Assembly (NCBI GenBank): GCA_943787225.1
Contig: CALSLP010000003.1
Span: 204,797 to 268,796 of the forward strand
DNA length: 64,000 nucleotides
Source: an uncultured Alphaproteobacteria bacterium
Lineage (GTDB): Bacteria > Pseudomonadota > Alphaproteobacteria > MPNO01 > UBA2964
Direction: 5' to 3'
The position numbers were made by a program, and so were the translations under genes. Every line of letters begins with the position of its first letter. The first letter of the stretch is position 1. The notes under the pieces are model-generated. The model was not told the origin of the DNA. It did no database searches and was given only the letters and a program-made list of their open reading frames with translations. Below, piece by piece: positions 28,595 to 37,944 of the stretch.

Positions 28595-30115
28595 TTAAGC
28601 GTCCGGTTTAGGTCGCGCAACAACCATGTCATACCAGGGCTTATTATCCCGGGTTTGTGCGTCATCGACATAGAGGGTTTTGAGCTCGGTATATTCGTGC
28701 AGTCCTTCATCGCCGAATTCACGTCCAACCCCGGATTGCTTATAGCCTCCGAACGGTGAGCGTTCAGAAAGCATATGCCACTCATTGACCCAGATTGTGC
28801 CAGAACGCAGACGCGATGCCACACCCTTCGCCTTCTCGATGTCAGTGCTCCAAACACCAGCCGATAGACCAAAGATGGAATCGTTTGCCATCTCGATGGC
28901 GTCATCGACGTTGTCATATTTCAGAACACCCAGAACCGGGCCAAAGATTTCCTCACGGGCAATCCGCATCTGATTATTCACGCCGGTAAACAAGGTTGGC
29001 TGGACGAACGCGCCTTTATCAAGATTACCGCCTGTCGCCCGGCCACCGCCGCAGGCAAGCACCGCGCCTTCTGCTTTACCAATCTCGATATATTTCAGGA
29101 CTGAGTCCATCTGTCCCGGAGAGACGACGGGGCCCAGCTGTGTCGATGGATCAAGCGGGTCACCCATCGTCATCGCGTTGAGCTTTTCGACCATCTGTTC
29201 AACAAAAGTGTCATGGCCTTTAGCATCAAGCATCAGCCGCGTGCCAGATTCACAGACCTGCCCCTGATGATAGAACGAGGCCCAGATCGAGCCATCAATG
29301 GCGATATCAAGATCGGCATCATCGAGAACAATATTCGCACCCTTGCCGCCGCATTCCAGCGTAACCTTCTTCAAGGTCGCTGCTGCCTTGGCCATAATCT
29401 CACGGCCCACTTCGGTAGATCCCGTAAAAGCGACTTTATCAACATCAGGATGCGTGGTTAGCGCTTCTCCGATTACACCACCCGGTCCGCTGATGATATT
29501 CACCACACCCGGTGGAAAACCAACTTCATCAAAAACCCTGGCAAGTTCGAGCGCCATGACCGGCGTATCGGAGGCCGGCTTCAACACGACTGTATTGCCG
29601 GTCGCCAGAGCAGGGCCGAGCTTCCAGATCGCCATCATGTAAGGGAAGTTCCACGGAATGATCTGCGCACACACCCCCATCGGCTCACGAATAGTATAGT
29701 TGAAGGAACGCCCTTCACGCATCATGCCATCAATAGGTTCGGCCTCTTCATTGAAGCGCTTGGCCTGTTCACCAAAGAACGCCAGCTGACGCGAGGCCAA
29801 AAAGGCATCGGCGCCGGTTTTGTTAATCGTGCCACCTGAATCAAGCGATTCAAGCCGTGCATAATCTTTCATCCGCTCCTTGAGAAGGGCTGCGGCCTTG
29901 CCAATCAAATCGCTGCGTTCCTCACCGGACATCCGCGGCCACGGGCCATGATCGAAGGCCTTTCTGGCAGCAGCAACAGCCTTGTTCACATCGGCAGCAT
30001 TCCCGCGCGGGATGCTCGCAATCGCCTCCCCGTTAAAGGGATTGATCGAGTCATTGCGATCACCGCTCTCCGCGTCGACGAACTCGCCGTCGATATACAT
30101 CTTGTATGTTTCCAT
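28595..30115 (-). CDS. NAD(P)-dependent aldehyde dehydrogenase
   Basis: A 506-residue aldehyde dehydrogenase of the classical superfamily. The cofactor-binding region reads PWNFPYMMAIWKLGPALATG, the general base is E254 in TLECGGKG, and the catalytic nucleophile C288 is in QGQVCESGTR. PFGGYKQSGVGREFG near the C-terminus is typical. I took the ATG at 30115, which has a GGAG site nine bases upstream, rather than the TTG at 30136. The aldehyde oxidised is unknown; the neighbourhood of catabolic genes suggests a step in organic-acid or aromatic breakdown. Confidence 0.93.
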   Translation of the reverse strand: METYKMYIDGEFVDAESGDRNDSINPFNGEAIASIPRGNAADVNKAVAAARKAFDHGPWPRMSGEERSDLIGKAAALLKERMKDYARLESLDSGGTINKTGADAFLASRQLAFFGEQAKRFNEEAEPIDGMMREGRSFNYTIREPMGVCAQIIPWNFPYMMAIWKLGPALATGNTVVLKPASDTPVMALELARVFDEVGFPPGVVNIISGPGGVIGEALTTHPDVDKVAFTGSTEVGREIMAKAAATLKKVTLECGGKGANIVLDDADLDIAIDGSIWASFYHQGQVCESGTRLMLDAKGHDTFVEQMVEKLNAMTMGDPLDPSTQLGPVVSPGQMDSVLKYIEIGKAEGAVLACGGGRATGGNLDKGAFVQPTLFTGVNNQMRIAREEIFGPVLGVLKYDNVDDAIEMANDSIFGLSAGVWSTDIEKAKGVASRLRSGTIWVNEWHMLSERSPFGGYKQSGVGREFGDEGLHEYTELKTLYVDDAQTRDNKPWYDMVVARPKPDA

Positions 30116-30292
30116 AACGCCTTCAGCTCCGGTCAAATTGGGAGCGCTTTGTATAGCCCAGCACCAATATAAGTGCCATATCGCAATCTATCTTTTGACG
30201 CTCTACCGGTTGACGGATCAGCCGCCTCCCCCGAAGATCGCGCTTCAAAGATATAAACTGACGAATTCATTCGCGAGGGGAGACAATTTCCA

Positions 30293-31156
30293 ATGGCTAA
30301 AAAACCAGCCGCAAAAAAGACCGCTGCCAAGAAAGCACCAGCGAAAAAGGCCGCCAGCAAGTCAAAATACGAATTCATTTTGGTGAATAAGCGGAAGGGC
30401 GTTTGCAACATTCAGCTCAATCGGCCTGAGTTCCTCAACGCAATGAATATCGAAATGGCGCAGGAAATTTGCGACGTCCTCGTTGAAGTCGAACAGGACC
30501 GCAAGATTGTCGCCGTCATTTTGAGCGGGAATGAGCGTGCTTTCTGCGCCGGCGCGGATCTCGGTCGCATGGGTAGCAAACCCGAAGACCGGTTCGATAT
30601 GTATCGCGAGCGCTTTAATATCGCACCAAATCGCCAGCTCTATCGCGTTCTGTGTTTCTATACCAAACCAGTCATAACCGCGGCTGAAGGCTATTGCCTG
30701 GGCGGCGGGTTTGAGATGGCGATGTGGGGCGACTTTATCGTTGCCGGTGAGAATGCCCAGTTTGGCCTTCCTGAAGTACGCCACAGCCTGATCCCCGGCG
30801 GCGGCGGTACCCAAAACTTACCGCGACTGATCGGCCCTGCTCTCGCGAAAGAAATGATCTGGACCGGACGCCGCCTCAAAGCGGCCGAAGCCAAAGAATA
30901 TCGGATCGTCAATCACGTCGTCCCCGCGGGACAGGCGCTTAAGAAAGCCAAAGAAATTGCCGCCGCAATCGCCGAGAACGGTCCCCTCGGCGTCATGATG
31001 AGCAAGCAGGCAATCAATCGCGGACTGGATCAAAGCCGGTTCAATGGTTTCCTTGGTGAGGGCGACCTGGCCCACATGCTCAACTTCTCAGAAGACCGGG
31101 CAGCGGGCCTTAAGGCCTTTAAGGAAGGCCGGCGCGCAAAATTCAAAGGACAGTAA
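30293..31156 (+). CDS. Enoyl-CoA hydratase/isomerase with lysine-alanine-rich N-terminal tail
   Basis: A crotonase-fold protein of 287 residues. Residues 26-287 are an ordinary enoyl-CoA hydratase/isomerase domain with the oxyanion-hole segments RAFCAGADLGRMG and YCLGGGFEMAMWGD and a Glu-bearing loop FGLPEVRHSLIPGGGG, which aligns with the catalytic glutamate of hydratases. Residues 1-25 are a tail made almost only of Lys, Ala and Pro (repeats of AAKK and PAKKA), like bacterial histone-H1-like tails. Such a tail is unusual on a metabolic enzyme; it is in frame with a good ribosome site, so it is likely translated. A terminator follows. Confidence 0.88.
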   Translation: MAKKPAAKKTAAKKAPAKKAASKSKYEFILVNKRKGVCNIQLNRPEFLNAMNIEMAQEICDVLVEVEQDRKIVAVILSGNERAFCAGADLGRMGSKPEDRFDMYRERFNIAPNRQLYRVLCFYTKPVITAAEGYCLGGGFEMAMWGDFIVAGENAQFGLPEVRHSLIPGGGGTQNLPRLIGPALAKEMIWTGRRLKAAEAKEYRIVNHVVPAGQALKKAKEIAAAIAENGPLGVMMSKQAINRGLDQSRFNGFLGEGDLAHMLNFSEDRAAGLKAFKEGRRAKFKGQ

Positions 31157-31176
31157 TAAGCGCAGTAATATGGAAT

Positions 31177-31206
31177 TGGAGGTAGAAACACCTCCATTCG
31201 TCTTTT
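31177..31206 (+). terminator. Probable rho-independent terminator
   Basis: A seven-base-pair stem TGGAGGT/ACCTCCA (31177-31183 with 31190-31196) with a six-base loop is followed by ATTCGTCTTTT. The T tract is interrupted, so termination may be partial. It lies between the crotonase gene and the first UbiD gene. Confidence 0.6.
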
Positions 31207-31247
31207 AAAACACTACCACCGAACTTTTTGATGATGAGGAGACCCTA

Positions 31248-32777
31248 ATGGGCGACGACGGCTTGCGCGGCTTTATGCGGGATGTAAACAAAACGGGTGA
31301 TCTCGATAAACGCGATATGAACAAAGGCGGCGCAAAGAAGTCTGCCCCTTCTCGTAACCCTCAGGATCAAGGCATCCGATCCTATCTGGAAAAGCTTGAG
31401 AAAACCGGAGAGATGGTGCGGGTCACCAAGGAAGTTGATCCCGCCACCAACCTGTCAGCCATCGAATGGAAGACATACGACCAACATGGCAAAGCAACAA
31501 TCTTTGACAATGTAAAAGGTCACCCCGACTGGCAGGTCTGCAGCCAAATTCTCACTGATCGTAAAAAGTGGTCTATGGGTGTCAATCTCACCGAAGACGA
31601 GTTTCTCGAAGGTATGTTGCGCAAGGTCGCAAAACCTATTAAGCCTGTAATGCAGGAATCAGAGGGTGCACCGTGCAAGGAAGTCATCAAAATTGGCGAC
31701 GAAGCATCGCTCTTTGACATTCCGGTTGTCTCGATCTCGGAAGATGATGGTGGTCCGTTCATCCCGGCCGGCATGGCGATCATGAAAGATCCCGAAACAG
31801 GGATCCGGAATATCTCAATCCATCGCCAACAGGTCTTTGACGCCCAGACGACCGGTTTTCTGATGTTACCGCGGCAGGCGCGCCGCATCAGCGATAAATA
31901 CGCCGATCGAAATGAGGCAATGCCGGTCGCCGTCGTTATCGGTGCTCACCCGGCAATCTTCTTTGGCTCCGCATTCACAACGACATATGGTGTCGACGAA
32001 CTCTCCGTTTCCGGTGGAATCCTCGGTGAGGCCGTTCGCATGGTCAAATGCGAGACCATTGATGTCGAAGTTCCAGCCGACGCTGAAATTATTCTCGAAG
32101 GAGAAGTTATTCCCGGCGAGCTACGGCACGAAGGCCCATTTGGCGAAGTGCCCGGCACCTATGCCGAAGCAGACCAATGCGATGTCTTCCATCTCAAAGC
32201 CATTACCCATCGTCGCAATCCGGTTTATTACGCCCTGCACTGCGGTGCGCCGATTACCTGTACCCAGGCCACGACGGGGATTGGGATCGAAATCGCGACC
32301 TGGGATCATTTGAGTAAAGTCGAAGGTGGCATGGATGTCCTGGATATCCGCTGTCACGCCGCGGCAGGTCTGATGATGATTGTCATCAAACTGCGGCCCA
32401 AGATTTCAGGACAGGCGAAGACAGCGCTCCTCGCCGCTCTCTCGGGGCCCTATCTCCATCCGAAGCTGGCCATTGCCGTCGATGAAGATATTGATGCGAA
32501 CGATCTACGACAGGTCATGTGGTCCATGACCACACGGGTAAATGCCGCCGATGACGTCACGATGATCCCGAACACGCGAACTTTCGCTCTGGATAAAGTG
32601 TCGCCGGTTCCGGAAGGCGGCCATCAGTTCGAACGCATGGGTACCAAGTGGCTGATCGATGCCACCATGCCTGCTGTCAGCCGACCGGATCAGAGAGAGC
32701 GTTTCGCCCGCGCGATGCCGAAAAATTTCGACAGCGTCGATCTCGAAGACTTCCTCCCCGAGGATATGTTTAAATAA
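31248..32777 (+). CDS. UbiD family (prFMN-dependent) decarboxylase
   Basis: A 509-residue member of the UbiD family, which uses prenylated FMN to decarboxylate or carboxylate unsaturated and aromatic acids. The catalytic set aligns as R193 (ISIHRQQ) with E295 and E300 (EGPFGE), matching the E-R-E arrangement, so it should be active if prFMN is supplied. Residues 1-40 form a non-conserved, lysine-rich extension. GVDELSVSGG and DEDIDANDLRQVMWSMTTR are family marks. The ATG at 31248 has a GAGGAG site. No ubiX (prFMN synthase) is in the window. Substrate unknown. Confidence 0.9.
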   Translation: MGDDGLRGFMRDVNKTGDLDKRDMNKGGAKKSAPSRNPQDQGIRSYLEKLEKTGEMVRVTKEVDPATNLSAIEWKTYDQHGKATIFDNVKGHPDWQVCSQILTDRKKWSMGVNLTEDEFLEGMLRKVAKPIKPVMQESEGAPCKEVIKIGDEASLFDIPVVSISEDDGGPFIPAGMAIMKDPETGIRNISIHRQQVFDAQTTGFLMLPRQARRISDKYADRNEAMPVAVVIGAHPAIFFGSAFTTTYGVDELSVSGGILGEAVRMVKCETIDVEVPADAEIILEGEVIPGELRHEGPFGEVPGTYAEADQCDVFHLKAITHRRNPVYYALHCGAPITCTQATTGIGIEIATWDHLSKVEGGMDVLDIRCHAAAGLMMIVIKLRPKISGQAKTALLAALSGPYLHPKLAIAVDEDIDANDLRQVMWSMTTRVNAADDVTMIPNTRTFALDKVSPVPEGGHQFERMGTKWLIDATMPAVSRPDQRERFARAMPKNFDSVDLEDFLPEDMFK

Positions 32778-32783
32778 CGGGCG

Positions 32784-33932
32784 CTATTTCATCGGTTCAA
32801 GACGCAGCAATCGCCCGTCACTATCGTCTGTCGCGAGGTAAAGAAAGCCATCTGGGCCGGTCCGTACGTCGCGGATACGGCCGACCGCGCTTTGGAGGAG
32901 CCTTTCCTCTTTAACGACTTGGTCTCCTTTGAGTTCAAGCCGTACTAGTGTTTCGCCACGCAATGCCCCGACAAACAAGCTATTGCCCCATTTTGGGAAC
33001 TTGTTGCCAACGTAAAACGCCATGCCAGCGGGGGCGATGGAGGGCACCCAATAGTAAAGCGGCTGCTCCATACCGGGCGCGGACTTGCCAATACCGATCT
33101 TGGAGCCGTCATAATCGATCCCATGAGTGATTACAGGCCAGCCGTAATTGCGGCCTGGCCGGATGATATTGATCTCGTCTCCGCCGCGTGCGCCGTGTTC
33201 ATGCGTCCAGATACCCTTTGTCTTTGGGTGTAACGCCATACCTTGCGGATTGCGGTGCCCGAAGCTGTATATTTCCGGTTTGGCCCGCGTTCTGGTCCGT
33301 AGCGGGTTGTCACTCAGTACCCTGCCATCATCACGCAGACGGATCACCGACCCGGAATGATCAGAGATATCCTGGGCCCGGTCCATATCACCCCGATCAC
33401 CGAGGGTAATATAGAGATACCCCTGACGATCAAAGACCATACGTCCGCCAAAATGACGGCCACCAGAAGCTTTAGGACTGGCATCAAATATCTGTATTGC
33501 ATCAAGCAAGGTGTGCGCCTTGGAATCATAACGATACCGAGTGACGCGGGTGTGAACACCGCCTTGGCCGCGCGCCGCATACGCCAAATAGAGAAGTCGG
33601 TTTTTGCCAAATTCAGGATGCAACGTTACATCGAACAGACCACCCTGTCCGCTATCAACGACCGTTGGAACATTCGCTATTGGTTTAGGGTCGAGACGGC
33701 CATTTTGGTAAAGCCGCAAACGGCCAGCGCGTTCTGAAATCAAGATGCTCTTGTTAGGTAGAAAGGCGATGCTCCAGGGGTGTTCCAAACCTTTGGCGAG
33801 CGGCACTACTCGAAATTTATGAAGTTGGGAGTTAACCGTTTCAGCAAGAAGCGTCGTCGAGGGAAAAGCCCCGATTGTCAGGACAGTGATGGCGATAATG
33901 CCAGCCATTATACGAGAATGCCCAAATGTCAT
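32784..33932 (-). CDS. PQQ-dependent sugar dehydrogenase (YliI/Asd-like), secreted
   Basis: A 382-residue six-bladed beta-propeller oxidoreductase of the soluble aldose/glucose dehydrogenase family (GSDH). A hydrophobic leader at residues 1-26 (SRIMAGIIAITVLTIGAFP) suggests export. Family features are GLEHPWSIAFLP, GQGGLFDVTLHPEFG with the active-site histidine region, GRHFGGRM, RNPQGMALHP and HEHGARGGDEIN. The ATG at 33932 with GGAGGGG was chosen over the TTG at 33944. It converges tightly with the UbiD gene (six bases between stops). Cofactor and sugar are inferred from family only. Confidence 0.9.
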   Translation of the reverse strand: MTFGHSRIMAGIIAITVLTIGAFPSTTLLAETVNSQLHKFRVVPLAKGLEHPWSIAFLPNKSILISERAGRLRLYQNGRLDPKPIANVPTVVDSGQGGLFDVTLHPEFGKNRLLYLAYAARGQGGVHTRVTRYRYDSKAHTLLDAIQIFDASPKASGGRHFGGRMVFDRQGYLYITLGDRGDMDRAQDISDHSGSVIRLRDDGRVLSDNPLRTRTRAKPEIYSFGHRNPQGMALHPKTKGIWTHEHGARGGDEINIIRPGRNYGWPVITHGIDYDGSKIGIGKSAPGMEQPLYYWVPSIAPAGMAFYVGNKFPKWGNSLFVGALRGETLVRLELKGDQVVKEERLLQSAVGRIRDVRTGPDGFLYLATDDSDGRLLRLEPMK

Positions 33933-34019
33933 TTGCCCCTCCAAAATCTGATATGCCTATTTCAGATTTGATCACGCCGTCACAATGTCAATGAAAGCCT
34001 GTCAGAAAGCCCAAAGCTG

Positions 34020-34512
34020 TTACAGGATAAAGCTGATAGCGCCCAATGTTCCAAGCTCAGTCGGGTCCAAAATGACACGCCGTTCCGAGATGCGTAATCC
34101 CTTATCCGTAACCCTCAAACGATACTCATATCGGCCAACAAAATGCCGTAGCGGAGAGTTCCGGCGATAGCGGTAAACCGAGAAATTAGCGCTTACGGCC
34201 AACGTATCGCCATCCCGCTCGGTAATCCGCACATTAGCGATCATTCGCCGGGTTCGGCTGCGGGGAGACTCGGCATGGGCCTCGGTATCATTCAGCCGCT
34301 TTGACCCGGGCCTTGATCCGGGTGGCATCATCAGCGATCAAAAACAGCGCTTGCGGGCATCACTATCCGGCGCGTCGGTCGATGGTATCTGATAGATCGC
34401 GTCATCGGTCAGCAGTTTCCAGCCACTCGTCGAGCCGCCATTCATCCAACAAAGCCGCCTCTTCATAGAGGAAATCTTCGACGTCGCTGCGGGTTATATC
34501 TTTGGCACTCAT
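34020..34512 (-). pseudogene. Aromatic-ring-hydroxylating dioxygenase, beta subunit (three indels)
   Basis: Small SnoaL-fold structural subunit of a Rieske dioxygenase. The repaired protein has about 163 residues. It begins at the ATG at 34512, overlapping the alpha stop (ATGA), with DVEDFLYEEAALLDEWR, a beta-subunit opening. LLTDDAIYQIPSTDAPDSDA follows in a second frame, and RLNDTEAHAESPRSRTRRMIANVRI with the C-terminal NFSVYRYRR in another. Single-base changes are placed near 34415 (insertion), 34354 (deletion) and 34298 (insertion). Whether this is decay or sequence error cannot be decided here. Confidence 0.8.
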
Positions 34513-35790
34513 GAGTCTGCCGTCATCAGGGCATTCCACTCGCGCCAGAAGGCGCGCAAATGCTCTTCATCTGTGTTGAGCTGATCGCCCTCTTTGTTAA
34601 GCCCCCTGGTCATTTCCGACCATTCGACTTCACGCCATGTCGCCAACCCTGCCTGCACCGCCTCTAACGCCTCAACGTCATCAGGCGTGGCAAAGCCACC
34701 CGGGCCATAGAAGGTCAGGAAACTATCGAGACGCCGTGCCCGTGCCCTTTCAGACTCTTCCTTGGTCCCCAGAGCCCACGCCGTAACCTTCATATGATCG
34801 GCCGCGACCGGCCAGAAGGTACGGATGGTGACGGACGATCCGTCATTGATAACAAGATTAGGAAACACCACGAGATTACGGTTCGTGTCTGCAACGCGCG
34901 CGGCCCGCTGGTCACCAAGTCGATCAACCAGCTCAGCTCTAATCTCGTCAATTTCTGCCTTGGCATCTTCGCCATAGATTGAAATCCATTTGGCAACCGG
35001 ACGGCCTCGGAAAGTTGATATTATCGATCACCGCATGACCATTGCCGAGACCTTTACCGATCCCCTTGGATGGCAAGAGCAGTCCCTGCCCCTTTGGGGG
35101 CTCCACCTGGACGCCTGAATCCTTCATATAATCGAGCCAGGTCTTGTGCGTCGTCAGCAGGTGATAATCATCAAAACTGTTTTCGACCAATAGCTTCCAG
35201 TTGGCGCGGATATCATATTCCTGCGTTCCCTGAATGACCTCCATTTGGCCACTTGGCGACTGATCGGCAACGAGGTCGATATACTCTGTCGCCCCCGCCA
35301 GATATTCCTTTAGATCGGATATCTCCGGGTTAAAGCTGATAAACCAGAACCCGCGATAGGAATCGACATGCGGCGGCTCTGCCAAAGAGAAATTCGCCTT
35401 ATCAAATCCCGGCGGATAAGACTCTTCGCCTGGGACCCCGACCAGCTCCCCATCCTGGTTATAGCTCCAACCATGATAAAAACAGTTATAGCGGCGGGTA
35501 TTGCCGCAGGGCTCGCGACAAACCATCGCTGCGCGGTGGCGGCAGGCATTGAGGAACACCCGAACATCGCCCGCGCTATCGCGGCTAAAGATGATCGGTC
35601 GACCGCAAACATCCCTTGTACAGAAATCGCCTGGTTTGGAGACTTCGGACTCATGGCCACAGTAAATCCACGACTTATCGAAGATCGCGGTTTGTTCGCG
35701 CAGCAAAATTTCCGGATCGGCCAGGGTACGGCGGTTAAGCCGGAACACCATGTCTTCGGGCTGATCAATAATATAAGGGGAGTCAGTCAC
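34509..35790 (-). CDS. Aromatic-ring-hydroxylating dioxygenase, Rieske alpha subunit (one frameshift)
   Basis: Catalytic subunit that adds O2 to an aromatic ring. The Rieske [2Fe-2S] ligands are C83 and H85 (CRH) and C103 and H106 (CFYH). The mononuclear iron site is seen as D207/D208, H210 and H215 in ENSFDDYHLLTTH. The frame breaks at 35011-35013, where one extra A (T on the coding strand) changes NFRGRPVAKW; the rest of the catalytic domain continues to 34509 and ends with FWREWNALMTADS. Repaired length is about 427 residues, the family norm. Beta overlaps its stop. No ferredoxin or reductase gene is in the window, so the electron donor lies elsewhere. Confidence 0.88.
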
Positions 35791-35861
35791 GATAATCCGT
35801 CAGCTAATTGGTGCGCATTTTGTATAACGGAGTCGCGCTGAAGGCAAAGAAAACCGGTCGT

Positions 35862-36296
35862 TTAATGAGGTACTGCATTATAGTCGCGCCGACCCTCCAT
35901 AATCTCCAGCAGGTTACCACCCGGGTCACGAATAAAGAACCGGTCCTGGTGAAAATCACGATCTTTCGAATAGGAAGCTTCCGCCTCCATTATTTCAATG
36001 CCCGCCCCTTCAAATTTCGCACGGGCATCGGCCAAATCCTCGACCTGGAATGCCAGATGGTTCCGCAACGTATTCTTGAAATCAATATCGGCAGAGCTGG
36101 TGCCCCGGGCAATGCCAACGTGAAGCTCGTACCAGGGATTTTCGGAAATACAGAAATGGCCGCCTTTTGGTCCCAGACTGTCAGGTTTCTGGAGTTGTTT
36201 GAAGCCGACAAGGTCGCGATAGAACGCAATCGCCTCTGCTTCCCTATCGGGCGGCACCTGAACATTAAGATGATCGACGCGGATCAAGATGGGCAT
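35862..36296 (-). CDS. VOC family protein (glyoxalase/extradiol dioxygenase-like)
   Basis: A 144-residue single-module VOC protein. The metal-ligand positions are suggested by VDHLNVQVP at the N-terminus, LRNHLAFQVEDL in the middle and the closing FIRDPGGNLLEIME with its glutamate. The ATG at 36296 has a GGAGG site; the longer frame to 36458 has no family-like sequence. It is upstream of the Rieske alpha gene (71-base gap, same strand) and may be part of the same transcript, where a ring-cleavage or lyase role would fit. Function is not proven by sequence. Confidence 0.83.
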   Translation of the reverse strand: MPILIRVDHLNVQVPPDREAEAIAFYRDLVGFKQLQKPDSLGPKGGHFCISENPWYELHVGIARGTSSADIDFKNTLRNHLAFQVEDLADARAKFEGAGIEIMEAEASYSKDRDFHQDRFFIRDPGGNLLEIMEGRRDYNAVPH

Positions 36297-36414
36297 GGCT
36301 AAACCTCCGAACGGAACGATGCTGGTGAAAATCTTATAAGAGAATGTCGGGAACAGGAAGCATCCGCCCGCAACGCCCTTTACGTCTGACGAGACTGCAT
36401 GGCAAAGTCCGTCC

Positions 36415-37944
36415 ATGACAAATGAATCAAAACTCCAGCCGGCAGCGGCAACCGACAATCAACGTGGCCCCGCGATTTACGGGAATGGATGGATGCTATT
36501 GAGGCCGATGGCGGATTGCTCCGTGTCACCGCGCCGGTAGACCCGCAAGAAGAACTAGCCGCCGCAACCTATATGGTTGCTCAGGATGAGAACTCTCCGG
36601 CTTTGCTGTTTGAAAACCTGGAAGGTGATGCAACAGGCACCCGCATCCTCAGCAATATGCTGGGGGCCAGTAACCGTCGCTATGCGCTGGCCGTCGGGCT
36701 CGACCCGGACCTCCCAACCGGCGAGCTGATCCTGGCGACCCGCGAACGCAGCAAGCGGACGCTGGCACCGGTTGATGTCCCGGCGGATACCGCGCCGGTC
36801 AACGAGATTGTCCTGACCGGAGACGATATCGATCTTAACCGAGCTGCCGGTGCCGCATTTCTGGCCACGCGATGGCGGGAAATATATCGGGACAGGCGAT
36901 ATTACCTTCACCAAAAACCCCGATTCCGGGCGTATCAATGTCGGCTGCTATCGCCAGATGCTGCACGGCCCACGGCGGGTCGGGATGTATTGCTCGCCCG
37001 GCAAGCACGGCTCTGCTCGATCGCGAAGCCTGGTGGAAACGCGGCGAGGAATGCGAAGTTGTCGTTGCCTATGGCATCGACCCCGTGCCGTTCATGGTCG
37101 CGGCGCAATCCTATGGCAGTGATGTTTCCGAACTCGACATCATTGGCGGGTTAGTCGGCACGCCGATGGAGCTGACGAGCGGCGTCACAACATCTTTACC
37201 CATCCCCGCCCGGGCCGAGATTGTTATCGAAGGCACTGTGGCAAAAGGCGATCTTGAAATGGAAGGCCCGCTTGGCGAGTTCACCGGCTATTATGGCAGA
37301 CCGGAAGAACCGCAACCCGTGATCAATGTAACGGCGCTGCATATGCGCAAGCAGCCGATCATGACTGCCGCCCTCATGGCGGATTACCCGGCCTGCGAAA
37401 TTGGGGCCTATTACGCCATCATGCGGTCGGCTGCAATTTGGGATGACCTTCAACGGTTCGGCATTCCCGGTATAGAAGGCGTCTATTGTCACCCGGCGGC
37501 GGCCTCAAGCTGGGGCATGACTGTCGTGTCGATCAAACAACAATATGCCGGCCACATCGCCCAGACCTTTCCGCAACCGCGCAATGCCCCGCTGGATCCT
37601 ACTTCACCAAATGGATTATCGCCGTGGACGACGACGTCGACCCAACCGATATCAATCAAGTTCTCTGGGCACTGAGCACAAGAGCCAACCCGGCAGATGA
37701 CATTGACCTGCAGCGCAGAACCTGGTCGACCGGCCTCGACCCCAGCCAGTTCCCGCCAGAAGACCGTCCCTATGGGTCCAAAGCGCTAATCGATGCCTGC
37801 AAACCGCACAAACACCTGGCGGAATTCCCAGTCCGCACGATGATCCGCAAACCGGTCCACGACCGTGTCGCAGCGCGTTGGGACGAAATGAATTTGCCAG
37901 GGCAACCACCAAAATTGTCAGCACTGGATGATATCGAGAAGTAA
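36415..37944 (+). pseudogene. UbiD family decarboxylase (four indels)
   Basis: Second UbiD-family gene, about 509 residues when repaired. In order, the frames encode RDLREWMDAIEADGG, then HFWPRDGGKYIGTGDITFTK and NVGCYRQMLHGP with the conserved arginine, then LLDREAWWKRGEE and MEGPLGEFTGYYG with both catalytic glutamates, then GSYFTKWIIAVDDDVDPTD to the end. Frame changes are placed near 36469 (deletion), 36843 (insertion), 37010 (insertion) and 37573 (deletion). The proposed ATG at 36415 depends on the first repair; the next in-frame ATG is 36489. All catalytic residues survive, which favours sequence error over old decay. It is divergent from the VOC gene. Confidence 0.85.

Noticed and set aside
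36297..36458. Longer N-terminus for the VOC protein at 35862.
   Set aside because: The extra 54 residues do not look like a VOC module or signal peptide, and the ATG at 36296 has a strong GGAGG site.
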